The notes under the pieces are model-generated. The model searched no databases and was not told the DNA's origin. It saw nothing but the letters and a program-made list of their open reading frames with translations. From the NCBI GenBank assembly GCA_027314515.1, contig DAHVAR010000109.1, positions 1 to 44,259 on the forward strand: 44,259 bases of DNA. The letters are read 5' to 3'. The translations under genes and the position numbers were made by a program. Of this stretch, positions 30,497 to 38,414 are shown piece by piece. Origin of the DNA: Actinomycetota bacterium (GTDB lineage: Bacteria; Actinomycetota; Actinomycetes; Streptosporangiales; Streptosporangiaceae). Every line of letters starts with the position of its first letter. Position 1 is the first letter of the stretch.

Positions 30497-30791
30497 CCAA
30501 GATCTATAAGGTCCCCCGTCCATACCTGCGACGGGCCGCCGGCCAGTAGTTCCGGTTTTACCTTGGCCGCGCGGGTGGCCCGGCGCATCTCGGTCCGCGA
30601 GAGGCGGATCTACCTGGCCGGCCAGAGCCGGGCCAACATCGGCACGTGGATGCTGCCTCATCGCTGCCGTCGCGGCCGGCATCGGCGCCTGGAACGCCGC
30701 GCGCGGACTGATCGTCGTTGACGCAAGCGTCCTGGCCGTTGCCTGCCGTGCCGCTTCCGCCGTGGCCGGAAGTGCCCGAAGGGCCACAGCG
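30497..30791. other. No intact gene; possible PIN-domain fragment
   Basis: The plus strand near 30705-30745 reads LIVVDASVLAVA, similar to the first strand of VapC proteins, but no further PIN motif follows and the frame continues into the opposite-strand GNAT gene. It is too short to call. The rest of the interval shows nothing. Confidence 0.3.
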
Positions 30792-31220
30792 TTAATTCCT
30801 CTCAGCCCTGCCCTCGGTAGTTGCCAAAAGGTCGACTAGGCCAGCGTTCGTGGGTTTGAACCCGCAGCTGTCGAAGTAGAACGGACGAAGGTGGTCCTCA
30901 AAATCGACATGAAGCCATTCGCACCCGGCTTCGAGAGCCCCCTTCTGGGCCAGCGCGACGAGGCTGGCTCCGACAGCGGCACGCTGTATCTTCGTGGCGA
31001 CCATGGTGTCGAGGATGAACGCGTGAGACCCGCCGTTCCAGCAGACGTTAACGAAGCCAACCAAGCTACCTGCGTCACGCGCGCAGACCCAGCCGAGGCT
31101 GTGCCGGTTAACCTGGACCCACCAGTTATCGTCGATGATCTCGTGAGCGAAGGCCTCGGCGTGCAGTGCGTTGAGTTCACCGTCGTCGAACTGGCCACGC
31201 CATGAGTACGTGATCATCAC
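30792..31220 (-). CDS. GNAT family N-acetyltransferase
   Basis: A 142-aa acetyl-CoA-dependent acyltransferase. The motifs run as expected: GSLVGFVNVCWNGGSHAFIL (strands 2-4), DTMVATKIQRAAVGASLVAL (motif A, with a weakened Q/R-x-x-G-x-G/A loop), then ALEAGCEWLHVDFEDHLRPF and YFDSCGFKPT (motif B). The start is GTG 31220 or the adjacent ATG 31217. The substrate is unknown. It stands alone, in a region of lower coding density. Confidence 0.85.
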   Translation of the reverse strand: MMITYSWRGQFDDGELNALHAEAFAHEIIDDNWWVQVNRHSLGWVCARDAGSLVGFVNVCWNGGSHAFILDTMVATKIQRAAVGASLVALAQKGALEAGCEWLHVDFEDHLRPFYFDSCGFKPTNAGLVDLLATTEGRAERN

Positions 31221-31381
31221 GCCAAGCTAGACGCGTCACGCCTCGTGAACAACTGCATTTGCCGCAGGCCCGTTCGCAGGGGCTCCGGATTCTTAGCCTG
31301 CGCGCTGCCCATCGAGACGAGCCGACAGGCCAGGCTACAACCGCCAAGACGTGCGTCGTCCGGTGCGATATTGTCCGCGCT

Positions 31382-31690
31382 ATGTCCCAGAAACGGCTGG
31401 AAGCGGTGTACTACGGAACCCGCCGCTGGCAGCCGCGCACTCACTGGCAAGCATGGCTGTCTGCCGCAGCGCTTCCCTTGGGCGTGGGCATCATCGGACT
31501 GGGCCTCCGCCTCGTGTTTCATAGTTGGCCCCAGTTCGACGGAGAGGGCGCCGTCGGCGCTATCGGATACGTGCTGGCAAGGGGCAGTGCAAAGAGCCGG
31601 GCGGTAAGCCGGCGGCGTCAGGTCCAGCCCTCGGACCCCCGCAGCACGGCGGGCAGCAAACTTCTCAGGGATCTTCGCAGTAGCGACTAG
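31382..31690 (+). CDS. Hypothetical small membrane protein (doubtful)
   Basis: A 102-codon frame with one hydrophobic segment (WLSAAALPLGVGIIGLGLRL) between two basic regions. No ribosome site or family was recognised, and an open frame also exists on the opposite strand. It could be a small membrane protein or non-coding. The in-frame extension upstream to 31259 is less likely. Confidence 0.3.
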   Translation: MSQKRLEAVYYGTRRWQPRTHWQAWLSAAALPLGVGIIGLGLRLVFHSWPQFDGEGAVGAIGYVLARGSAKSRAVSRRRQVQPSDPRSTAGSKLLRDLRSSD

Positions 31691-32130
31691 CGCGGACGCG
31701 GCTTTGGGCACGTCATCCGGTCCTCGTGGCCGACCTGCAGCGACTTGCTAACTCTCGAGAATGGCCTTGCGGCGTTTTAGCATAGAATCCATTCAGGAAG
31801 CGCTCCCCCTGAGCTGATACATCGGAGATGGAGCCCAGCCCACACGGCCGCGCTGGCGGACGTGCTGCCTGGCACGTCGGATCAATGGAAGTCCCGCCAT
31901 GTCGGATGGCACGTTATCTCACTCCCAGAGCCGGTGCCCGCTTTGCGGCGGCTGGGCGCATACTCAACCTGTGCCGGCAATTGTGGCAGCGCAGACCACG
32001 GTGACCACCACCTATGGTTTTTCTTGGGTTTCGCTCACGCGAGCGGGACGGCTCGCGACCGCGCTCTGGCTCAGCAGGCACGGCCTGACGCACGACGGTC
32101 TCGTCAGAGCGGCGCTCTCGGCCTCTGGAA
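31691..32130. other. Intergenic region before IclR gene end
   Basis: A plus-strand frame beginning at 31899 carries CPLCGGW, a possible half zinc-finger, but loses coding character and runs into the opposite-strand IclR gene. No other supported feature. A short AT-rich patch (TTTTAGCATAGAATCCATTCA, about 31775-31795) could contain a promoter. Confidence 0.3.
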
Positions 32131-32982
32131 TCACCGACCGTCCCCTCGCCGGGAGTGGGCCCCGAGAGATTGCGGCGGCAGCTCGGCGCTTTGGCCACGC
32201 ATCTCGCGTGTCAGCCGGTCGGCATACTCCCGTACGAGCTGGCCGATGTGGAGCACGCGCCACGCCGGCACCTCGGCTCTGATCCCGGTCACGCTCAGAG
32301 CGCCGAGGCAGCGGTTCTGATGATCCAGGAAGGCCGCTCCGACGCAGAAGACGCCCTCGGCTTCTTCCTCGTCATCGATGGCAAAGCCCTGCTCCCTCGT
32401 CCGCTCAAGATCGGCGAGGAGCGCCTCCACGTCGGTGATAGTTGAACGGGTATGAGCCACGAGCCCCTCGGCCTGGCAGATCTCACGCACCCTCCGCTCG
32501 TCGTAGGTCGCAAGGATGGCCTTCCCGGCGGCACTCGCGTGCGGCGCCTCGCGGCAGCCGAGAGGAGTGTGGAAGCGCACCATGCCGGGCCCGTCGACCC
32601 GTTCGAGGAAGACCGGGCAGCCGTCGTCAACCACCGCAACGCGAGCGGTGAGCCCGGTGGCAACCGTCAATTCGCGAAGGAGCGGCCGACTTATCTCTGC
32701 GACGGGTAGCTGCTGTCCGACGAGATCGCCGAGGCGCATGAGACTCATGCCGAGGAAGTAGCGAGGACCGGGTCGTTCCTCTCGGAGGAAGCCGTGAGCT
32801 ACTAGTGTCTTCAGGAGATTGAAGGCTGTGCTCTTGGCAACTCCGAGCGCCTCGGCCGCCTGGTTCAGGCTCAGCCCGTCTGGAGCCGCCCCGGCCGCCT
32901 TGTTAACTAGCAGCAATGCCCGGTTGACACTCTGCACACCTTGGCCCCGCTCACTTGCTTCACTTTTCGCCAACTGCCGCAT
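32131..32982 (-). CDS. IclR family transcriptional regulator
   Basis: A 283-aa regulator. Residues about 15-75 form the winged HTH: VQSVNRALLLVNKAAGA, LSLNQAAEALGVAKSTAFNL and LKTLVAHGFL. The C-terminal effector domain has FLERVDGPGMVRFHTPLG, HASAAGKAILA and FAIDDEEEAEGVFCVGA, where IclR proteins bind small acids or sugars. A Ser/Arg-rich tail ends the protein. It is divergent from the uptake and catabolic locus it most likely controls. Its start lies beside a GTTCG-N7-CGAAC palindrome overlapping its -10 box, indicating autoregulation. Confidence 0.92.
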   Translation of the reverse strand: MRQLAKSEASERGQGVQSVNRALLLVNKAAGAAPDGLSLNQAAEALGVAKSTAFNLLKTLVAHGFLREERPGPRYFLGMSLMRLGDLVGQQLPVAEISRPLLRELTVATGLTARVAVVDDGCPVFLERVDGPGMVRFHTPLGCREAPHASAAGKAILATYDERRVREICQAEGLVAHTRSTITDVEALLADLERTREQGFAIDDEEEAEGVFCVGAAFLDHQNRCLGALSVTGIRAEVPAWRVLHIGQLVREYADRLTREMRGQSAELPPQSLGAHSRRGDGR

Positions 32983-32985
32983 AGC

Positions 32986-33002
32986 GTTCGACTATAGCGA
33001 AC
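32986..33002 (-). promoter_or_regulatory. IclR operator overlapping -10 box
   Basis: GTTCG-ACTATAG-CGAAC is a perfect inverted repeat with GTTCG half-sites, a type known for IclR-family PcaR/PobR regulators. On the minus strand its centre reads TATAGT, an excellent -10 hexamer, placing transcription start within a few bases of the IclR ATG (near-leaderless). Occupancy by IclR would exclude the polymerase. Confidence 0.6.
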
Positions 33003-33163
33003 ATGCTGGCCGACGGCACTTCTCCGCCACTTGGCGAGGTCTAAGAGGCCAGCTGCAAGCACAAGGACGCCACCGCGAAGCCGTGCCAGGACGCGTATCG
33101 GGCTTAATCTCCTGGTTGGTGACGGGCGGTTGGGCGAGGCCCGGCGCCGGCCACGTCGCATGA

Positions 33164-33196
33164 GCGCTGCCTCTGCGCTGCCTCTGCGCTGCCTCT
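33164..33196. repeat. Three tandem 11-bp repeats
   Basis: GCGCTGCCTCT occurs three times in perfect tandem within the IclR/U32 intergenic region, upstream of the promoter. It is a possible slippage tract that would change spacing between operator and upstream elements in other strains. Confidence 0.7.
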
Positions 33197-33220
33197 CTGC
33201 TGAATCCTCGCGGGCTACTC

Positions 33221-33250
33221 TTGACGTCACGAATCGGGCGACGTTAGTGT
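33221..33250 (+). promoter_or_regulatory. Promoter of the uptake and catabolic operon
   Basis: TTGACG (33221-33226) and TAGTGT (33245-33250) are separated by 18 bp. This predicts transcription start near 33257, just before the palindromic operator and about 47 bp ahead of the first gene. The -10 is weak, as expected for a regulated promoter. Confidence 0.45.
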
Positions 33251-33256
33251 TCATGC

Positions 33257-33289
33257 ATTCGAAATATCATTCAGTGTTACTGAACGAAT
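33257..33289. promoter_or_regulatory. Nested palindromes: candidate IclR operator for the operon
   Basis: An inner perfect repeat TTCAGT-GTT-ACTGAA (33270-33284) lies within an outer pair ATTCG (33257-33261) and CGAAT (33285-33289). The outer half-sites resemble those of the palindrome at the IclR start. The site sits at the predicted 5' end of the mRNA, suited to repression. Confidence 0.55.
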
Positions 33290-33303
33290 CTGAGGGCGCT
33301 CGA

Positions 33304-34251
33304 ATGTTCGGTGATGACTTCCTTGCCGCTGAGGGCTACTCGAGCGAAGCCGTCCCGGCCAAGAGCGAGCGCCGCTTCCCTGACGGAGCCGAGTTTCGAG
33401 TAGAGATCCCGAGTGTCGAGGGACCGAAGGTCCTCGCGGCGGTCGTCGAGTCGGCGCAGCGATTGGGCGTGACGGTCAACCGGGTGTCGCAAGGGAGCGG
33501 GGCCATGTTGCTCAGCTCGGCCGAGATCGGCGACATGGCCGAGATCGGCGAGGCACAAGGGATCGAGGTTTCCCTCTTCATCGGGCCGCGCCAGGAGTAC
33601 GACATCGGCAATCACTCCCGGGCGATGGACGGAGCCGCTCTCGCCGGCCAGCAACGGTCCGTCCGGCAGCTCCGCTACGCCATCGAGGACGTCGCCCGGG
33701 CCGTCGAACTCGGGATCCGCAGCTTCCTCGTAGCCGACATCGGGCTGCTGAGCGTGCTGCACAGGCTGCAGTTGAACGGCGGGCTGCCTGCTGACATCGT
33801 CTGGAAGGTCTCGGTCATGCAGGCGCCGTCAAACCCGGCATCCCTCCGCGTGATCGCCGACCTCGGCGCTTCGACCGCCAATATCCCGTCCGACACATCC
33901 CTCGGGGAGCTGGCTGAGTTCCGGGCCGCTTCGCCGATCCCGCTCGATCTTTATGTGGAGTCGCCCGACGCCATGGCCGGCGTCGTCCGGGGACACGAGA
34001 TGCCGGACCTCATCCGAGTCGGAGCCCCGCTCTATGTGAAGTTCGGGCTCCGCAACTCGACGCCTCTTTATCCCTCGGGAGAGCACCTCGTCGCCGAGGC
34101 GTCGGCCATTGCCCGGGAGAAGGTTCATCGCGCCGCAGTCGCCCTTGAGTGGGTCCAGCGACTGGCGCCAGAACTCGTCCAGTCGGAGCCGGGCGCTATC
34201 GGCCTCGGAGTTCCGACGAGCGGATCGAGATGGACGCCCGATGCCGGCTGA
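33304..34251 (+). CDS. U32-peptidase-like TIM-barrel protein
   Basis: A 315-aa protein whose repeated beta/alpha pattern resembles U32-family proteins: AVELGIRSFLVADIGLLSVL, NIPSDTSLGELAEFRAASPI and LDLYVESPDAMAG. The cysteine-rich U32 signature is not present, so peptidase activity is doubtful. GAGGG lies about 9 bp before ATG 33304; a longer frame upstream would run through the operator and is unlikely. First gene of the IclR-controlled operon. It may be a hydrolase or isomerase for the imported compound. The family call is moderate only. Confidence 0.55.
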   Translation: MFGDDFLAAEGYSSEAVPAKSERRFPDGAEFRVEIPSVEGPKVLAAVVESAQRLGVTVNRVSQGSGAMLLSSAEIGDMAEIGEAQGIEVSLFIGPRQEYDIGNHSRAMDGAALAGQQRSVRQLRYAIEDVARAVELGIRSFLVADIGLLSVLHRLQLNGGLPADIVWKVSVMQAPSNPASLRVIADLGASTANIPSDTSLGELAEFRAASPIPLDLYVESPDAMAGVVRGHEMPDLIRVGAPLYVKFGLRNSTPLYPSGEHLVAEASAIAREKVHRAAVALEWVQRLAPELVQSEPGAIGLGVPTSGSRWTPDAG

Positions 34252-34543
34252 TCACTTGCGAAGCGCCCGGTGGTCCGAGAGCTATGAGGACGTCAGGCAG
34301 CGCCTTGACCAGCCGGACCCGTATCTCCACGAGGAAGGAAGTATCGATCTCCTCATCGATGAGGAGGAGCAGACACGCGCCGCGTTGGCTGGACATCCGC
34401 CCCGGGGGCCCGCCTCAGGGTGTGGTGGTTGGCGCCGTTCCGCCGATATGCCACGCAGGCACCCAGGGGTAGGGACCTCGACTTCATCGAGGCGCCTGAA
34501 CCCCCGCACCGAGTTGTCCTTGAACCTGTTGTTGGTCGGTCCC
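34252..34543 (+). other. Gap in operon; possible short or decayed ORF
   Basis: An ATG at 34241, overlapping the previous stop, opens a frame that looks protein-like for about 50 codons (WSESYEDVRQRLDQPDPYLH, then GSIDLLIDEEEQTRAALAG) before becoming Arg/Ser-rich and running into the next gene. No family is recognised. It may be a truncated gene or a small protein whose 3' end has shifted frame. The strong AGGAGGGG at 34544-34551 belongs to the next gene. Confidence 0.35.
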
Positions 34544-34553
34544 AGGAGGGGAA

Positions 34554-35960
34554 ATGCAGTTTCCCTGTCGGATATCAGGCAGAAGTCCCAAAGGCCGCGG
34601 CACGGCTTCGCAGAAGGCAAGCCGTCATATCCAGAAAGAAGGCGAGGCACCTCCCCGGAATAAAGGCCCGCGCCCGGGCCGGATCGGCAGCCTTCTGGTC
34701 TTCGTGGCCGTCGGGTCGCTTGCCCTTGCCGCCTGCGGCGGCTCGCAGCCGGCATCGTCGTCGTCCGGCCAGACGATCGTCCTCTGGCACAACGGATCGT
34801 TTGCTGCCACCACCACCAACCTTCTCGCGAAGGCGTTCGAGAAGACGCATCCGGGCGTCAAGTTCGACCTCGTAGCCCAGCCGAGCGGCGACTACTTCGC
34901 CGCTCTCCAGGCGGCCCTCATCTCAGGGAAGGGCCCGGACATCGTCAATCTGTGGCCCGCTCAGTACCTGACGCGCTTCGAGAGCGGGCTCGTCAACCTC
35001 GACCCTTACATCTCGACCTCTGTTCTGTCGAAGGTGTCAGGCGAGAGCTATTTCGCGAAGAACGGCAGCCTGTCGTCCGGAACATACGCAGTACCGTTCG
35101 AGAATCAGTTCTACAACGGCTTCTACAACAAGAGCCTCTTCGCGAAGGCCAACATAGCGAGCCCGCCCCGGACGTGGTCTGAGCTAACCGCTGACTGCAG
35201 CAAACTGAAGGCGGTCGGGGCGATCCCTGTCGTCTACGGCGCCCAAAGCGGCTCCGGGGAGTTCAACCCGGTCTACGAGTGGAGCTACCTGCTCTCCGGC
35301 GTCTACCCGCTCTCTTCGTGGAACGGGCTGCTGAACGGGCACGTCCCCTACTCCTCGGGCGCCATCGTGAGCCAGCTCTCGCATTGGCACGCCATGGCCA
35401 CCTCGGGCTGCATCAACTCGGACGCCCTCACCAACAAGGTGGCGGCCAGCGAGTTCACTAGCGGCAAGGCGGCCATGATCTTCAAGGGCAGCTGGGACGC
35501 CGGCTCTTTCTACCAGTCGATGGGGTCGAAGGTCGGAGTGATGCTGCCGCCGTACAGCAGCTCGCCCATGTCGGCCATCATCGAGGAGACGGGAGAAGGC
35601 TACGGCGTTCCTACCTCGGCCACTCATAAGACCACGGCGATCGAGTTCCTCAAGTTCATCCTGAGCCCGCAGGGCGAGCACATCATCGCCGAGTCCGGGC
35701 AGGCACCGGTCCTGCCGGGCTACAACGCCACCAACCCGCTCCAGCAGAGCCTGCTGTCGATGGCGAACTCTTCCAGCTATCACGTCTATCCGATGTTTGA
35801 CAACCTGATGCAGGCACCTGTCGAGAGCGTGGCTGCCCGCTTGCTCGACCAGGTTCTCGTCGGGCAGGTCAGCCCGCAACAGGCGGCGACCGAGATCGCC
35901 AGTGCAGAGTCCAATCTGTCCGCGAGCGCCCGAGCCGTGAGCTACCACCTTGGCGGATAA
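34554..35960 (+). CDS. ABC transporter extracellular sugar-binding lipoprotein
   Basis: A 468-aa family-1 solute-binding protein. An unusually long basic leader precedes a hydrophobic segment (IGSLLVFVAVGSLALAAC) with lipobox LAAC and Cys61 as the lipidation site, then a Ser-rich tether. The mature part shows IVLWHNGS, LLAKAFEKTHPGVKFDLVA, GKGPDIVNLWPAQYL and GKAAMIFKGSWDAGSF, typical of carbohydrate binders. AGGAGGGG is only 4-5 bp from the ATG. It captures the substrate outside the membrane for the two permeases that follow and overlaps the first permease by 11 bp. Confidence 0.92.
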   Translation: MQFPCRISGRSPKGRGTASQKASRHIQKEGEAPPRNKGPRPGRIGSLLVFVAVGSLALAACGGSQPASSSSGQTIVLWHNGSFAATTTNLLAKAFEKTHPGVKFDLVAQPSGDYFAALQAALISGKGPDIVNLWPAQYLTRFESGLVNLDPYISTSVLSKVSGESYFAKNGSLSSGTYAVPFENQFYNGFYNKSLFAKANIASPPRTWSELTADCSKLKAVGAIPVVYGAQSGSGEFNPVYEWSYLLSGVYPLSSWNGLLNGHVPYSSGAIVSQLSHWHAMATSGCINSDALTNKVAASEFTSGKAAMIFKGSWDAGSFYQSMGSKVGVMLPPYSSSPMSAIIEETGEGYGVPTSATHKTTAIEFLKFILSPQGEHIIAESGQAPVLPGYNATNPLQQSLLSMANSSSYHVYPMFDNLMQAPVESVAARLLDQVLVGQVSPQQAATEIASAESNLSASARAVSYHLGG

Positions 35961-36945
35961 CTCGCCTGTCGCCGAGCTCTCGCCGTCTCCCGATACCAAC
36001 GGGAAGGCGGCGGGAGCTCGCGCTCACCAGCCGGGGGCCCGCAGCCGCAGCCAAAGCCGAAGCCGGGAGCTGGACCGCGGCCGACGGCGGACAGGGATGA
36101 TGCTCGCCGTGCCGGCCACGGTGCTCGTCGGCGGTCTCGTGGTCTTCCCGATCGCGGAAGCGACCTACTACAGCTTCACCTCCTGGAACGGCGAGACGGC
36201 CCAGTTCGTCGGCCTCAGCTCCTACAGCCAGCTCCTGTTCCACACGACCGCCATCCGCCAGATCTTCCAGAACAATCTCGCGGTCGTACTCTCCATCCCT
36301 GTCGGCCTTCTCTTCGCCCTCATCGCCGCATTCCTCACCTCTATACGAGTGCCTGGCTGGCGGCTCTTCCGCTCGATCGTCTTCCTGCCAGTAGCTCTCT
36401 CGTGGGTCGTCATCGGCATCATCTTCAGCAACTTCCTCACCCCAGGCCAGGGCATCGACTCGCTGCTGGGCGGCGTCGGGCTGCACAGCCTCGCCCTCGA
36501 CTGGCTCGGCAGCACGCACACGGCGCTTCCAGCGCTGCTCGCGACATTCAACTGGGCACTGTTCGGCATCAACACGGTGATCTTCATGACCGGCCTCGCC
36601 TCCATTCCTCCCGAGATCATCGAGGCAGCACGCGTAGACGGGGCAGGCTTTTTCAAGATTCTTCGGCACATCGTGTTGCCACTGCTCGGACGTTTCGTGC
36701 GCCTGGCATTTCTCGTGACGATGATCTCGGGCTTCAGCGGAATGTTCGGCCTTATCTACGTGATGACAGCGGGAGGGCCGGGCTTCTCCACTACCACCCT
36801 CGAATTCCAGATCTACCAGTCAGCATTCACTCTCGGGAACTTCGGCCAGGCGGCTGCGCTCGGGATCTTCCTGCTGCTGATCATGTTGGTGGTGACGCTC
36901 ATCATTAACATGATCGGCCGGAGAAAGGCGGCAGACCTGTGGTGA
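35950..36945 (+). CDS. ABC sugar permease, MalF/UgpA type
   Basis: A 331-aa inner-membrane permease with six predicted transmembrane helices after a hydrophilic, Arg/Ser-rich N-terminus of about 45 residues. The first helix reads MMLAVPATVLVGGLVVFPI. The cytoplasmic EAA loop, EIIEAARVDGAGFFKILRHI, is the docking site for the ATPase. The TTG start overlaps the binding-protein gene; an ATG 49 codons later would still keep all helices. It forms a heterodimer with the next permease. Confidence 0.9.
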   Translation: MADNSPVAELSPSPDTNGKAAGARAHQPGARSRSQSRSRELDRGRRRTGMMLAVPATVLVGGLVVFPIAEATYYSFTSWNGETAQFVGLSSYSQLLFHTTAIRQIFQNNLAVVLSIPVGLLFALIAAFLTSIRVPGWRLFRSIVFLPVALSWVVIGIIFSNFLTPGQGIDSLLGGVGLHSLALDWLGSTHTALPALLATFNWALFGINTVIFMTGLASIPPEIIEAARVDGAGFFKILRHIVLPLLGRFVRLAFLVTMISGFSGMFGLIYVMTAGGPGFSTTTLEFQIYQSAFTLGNFGQAAALGIFLLLIMLVVTLIINMIGRRKAADLW

Positions 36946-37796
36946 GCGCCAGGCTGCCGGAGGTCCTCCAGCCCGAGAAGGCCGCCGCGCGCGGCAGGAC
37001 GAGGATCTCGCTCGCCCGACGCCATCGCGTCGCGTCGATGACCCTTCTGGTTATCGGGGTGGCCCTCATCTACCCGCTGATCGACGTCGTCGTCGCCTCG
37101 TTCCGCATGCAAGGCACCGGGCCGTTCACGCTCGAGTACTGGCGAGCCGTCCTCCAGCAGGTACCCGTGTGGCGCGAGCTCGGGATGTCTGCACTTGTGA
37201 CCGGAGCCTCAGTCGCCGGAGTGCTGCTCGTCTCTGTGCCAGCCGGCTACGCCTACGCCAAGCTCTCGTTTCGCGGCGCGAACGTCATCTTCGCCATCAC
37301 CGTCGCATGCATGATGATCCCGGTCGAGTCGATCATCATCCCGGAATACTCGAACCTGGCAAAGATCGGTCTCGTAGGCTCGGTGCCCGGCACAATCCTC
37401 GTTTTCGTCGGCCTCGGGATCCCGCTCTCTGTCTTTCTCATGGCGAGCTACTTCAAGAGCCTGCCAGATTCCCTCCTCGAGTCGGGACTGGTCGACGGTG
37501 CCGGGCATACTCGGATCTTTTTTTCCATAATGCTGCCGCTCGCCATTCCGGCAATCGTGACGATCGGGGTTCTCGAGTTCCTCGCCGTCTGGAACGATCT
37601 GCTCATCGCGCTGCTGTTCCTCCCGATCCAGTCACAGACCATCGCGGTCGGACTGGCAGCGCTGCAGGGGAACCACGTTCTCAACACCTACGTGCTTGTC
37701 GCCGGATCCGTGCTGAGCGCCATCCCGCCGATGATCGTCTACATGCTGTTTCAGCGCCATCTAGTCGCCGGCCTGACGATGGGTGTCCACCGGTGA
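36939..37796 (+). CDS. ABC sugar permease, MalG/UgpE type
   Basis: A 285-aa permease with six transmembrane helices (first: MTLLVIGVALIYPLIDVVVA) and an EAA loop ESGLVDGAGHTRIFFSIMLP, where the usual EAA reads ESG. It ends in LVAGLTMGVHR, a typical MalG-like C-terminus (the family usually has GLTxGAVK). The start is one of two adjacent GTG codons; the second overlaps the preceding stop as GTGA. No ATP-binding gene follows, so the transporter probably uses a shared MsiK-like ATPase encoded elsewhere, as known for actinobacterial sugar importers. Confidence 0.9.
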   Translation: MVSARLPEVLQPEKAAARGRTRISLARRHRVASMTLLVIGVALIYPLIDVVVASFRMQGTGPFTLEYWRAVLQQVPVWRELGMSALVTGASVAGVLLVSVPAGYAYAKLSFRGANVIFAITVACMMIPVESIIIPEYSNLAKIGLVGSVPGTILVFVGLGIPLSVFLMASYFKSLPDSLLESGLVDGAGHTRIFFSIMLPLAIPAIVTIGVLEFLAVWNDLLIALLFLPIQSQTIAVGLAALQGNHVLNTYVLVAGSVLSAIPPMIVYMLFQRHLVAGLTMGVHR

Positions 37797-37871
37797 GGCC
37801 AGCACCTGCTCAGCAGAGCGAGCTTGAGGCCCCCAGATGGCCGAACGTCCGCACCGTTAGAAGGAGAGTCG

Positions 37872-38414
37872 ATGGCCGAGCTTCCACAGCTCTTTATGCG
37901 CCTGCCTAAGCTGGCGCTCGAAGACGTGACGGACGACCCGAGCGAGAAGGCGACGCCGGAGGACGCTGCGCAGATCGCGGCTCTCCTCTCGGAAGCCTTC
38001 GAGGAAGAGTGGGACGCCGAGCGGGTCATCCGCGAACTCGGTCCCGACGAGGGCGTCGACGCTAGCTTCGTGGTGAGAGAGAGTCAAGCCGTCGTCGCCG
38101 TCGCTTCGGCCCGCCATGTACCTGACCTGTATCCCGGGGCTGGCTATCTCCATTACGTGGCAGCTGACTCCTCCCGGGCGGGTCGAGGGCTAGGCAGCGT
38201 TGTCACTCTTGCGGTCCTGAGGCACTTTCGCGATGAGGGTCTTGATACCGCCGTCCTCGAGACGGACGACTTCAGGCTGCCGGCGATTCGGACCTATCTG
38301 AAGCTCGGATTCGTGCCGGAGTACCGCCATCAGGCGGATCAGGGACGCTGGTCGAGAGTCATCCCGCTGGTGCTCGGGCCGAACCGTTCCGGTACGGCGC
38401 GCTCAGATGGCTGA
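37872..38414 (+). CDS. GNAT family N-acetyltransferase
   Basis: A 180-aa acetyltransferase. Motif A is clear: GYLHYVAADSSRAGRGLGSV, with R-x-G-x-G-x-A/S acetyl-CoA loop features, followed by VLETDDFRLPAIRTYLKLGF, the motif B region. AAGGAG precedes ATG 37872 by 7 bp, which decides the start over an upstream in-frame codon. It overlaps the M20 gene by 8 bp. Pairing an acetyltransferase with a deacylase-type hydrolase hints that the imported compound or its amine product is N-acylated, but this is inference. Confidence 0.85.
   Translation: MAELPQLFMRLPKLALEDVTDDPSEKATPEDAAQIAALLSEAFEEEWDAERVIRELGPDEGVDASFVVRESQAVVAVASARHVPDLYPGAGYLHYVAADSSRAGRGLGSVVTLAVLRHFRDEGLDTAVLETDDFRLPAIRTYLKLGFVPEYRHQADQGRWSRVIPLVLGPNRSGTARSDG

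Noticed and set aside
30705-30745. Possible PIN-domain gene start (LIVVDASVLAVA)
   Set aside because: Only one strand of the fold is seen, with no later acidic motifs; too short to annotate as a gene.
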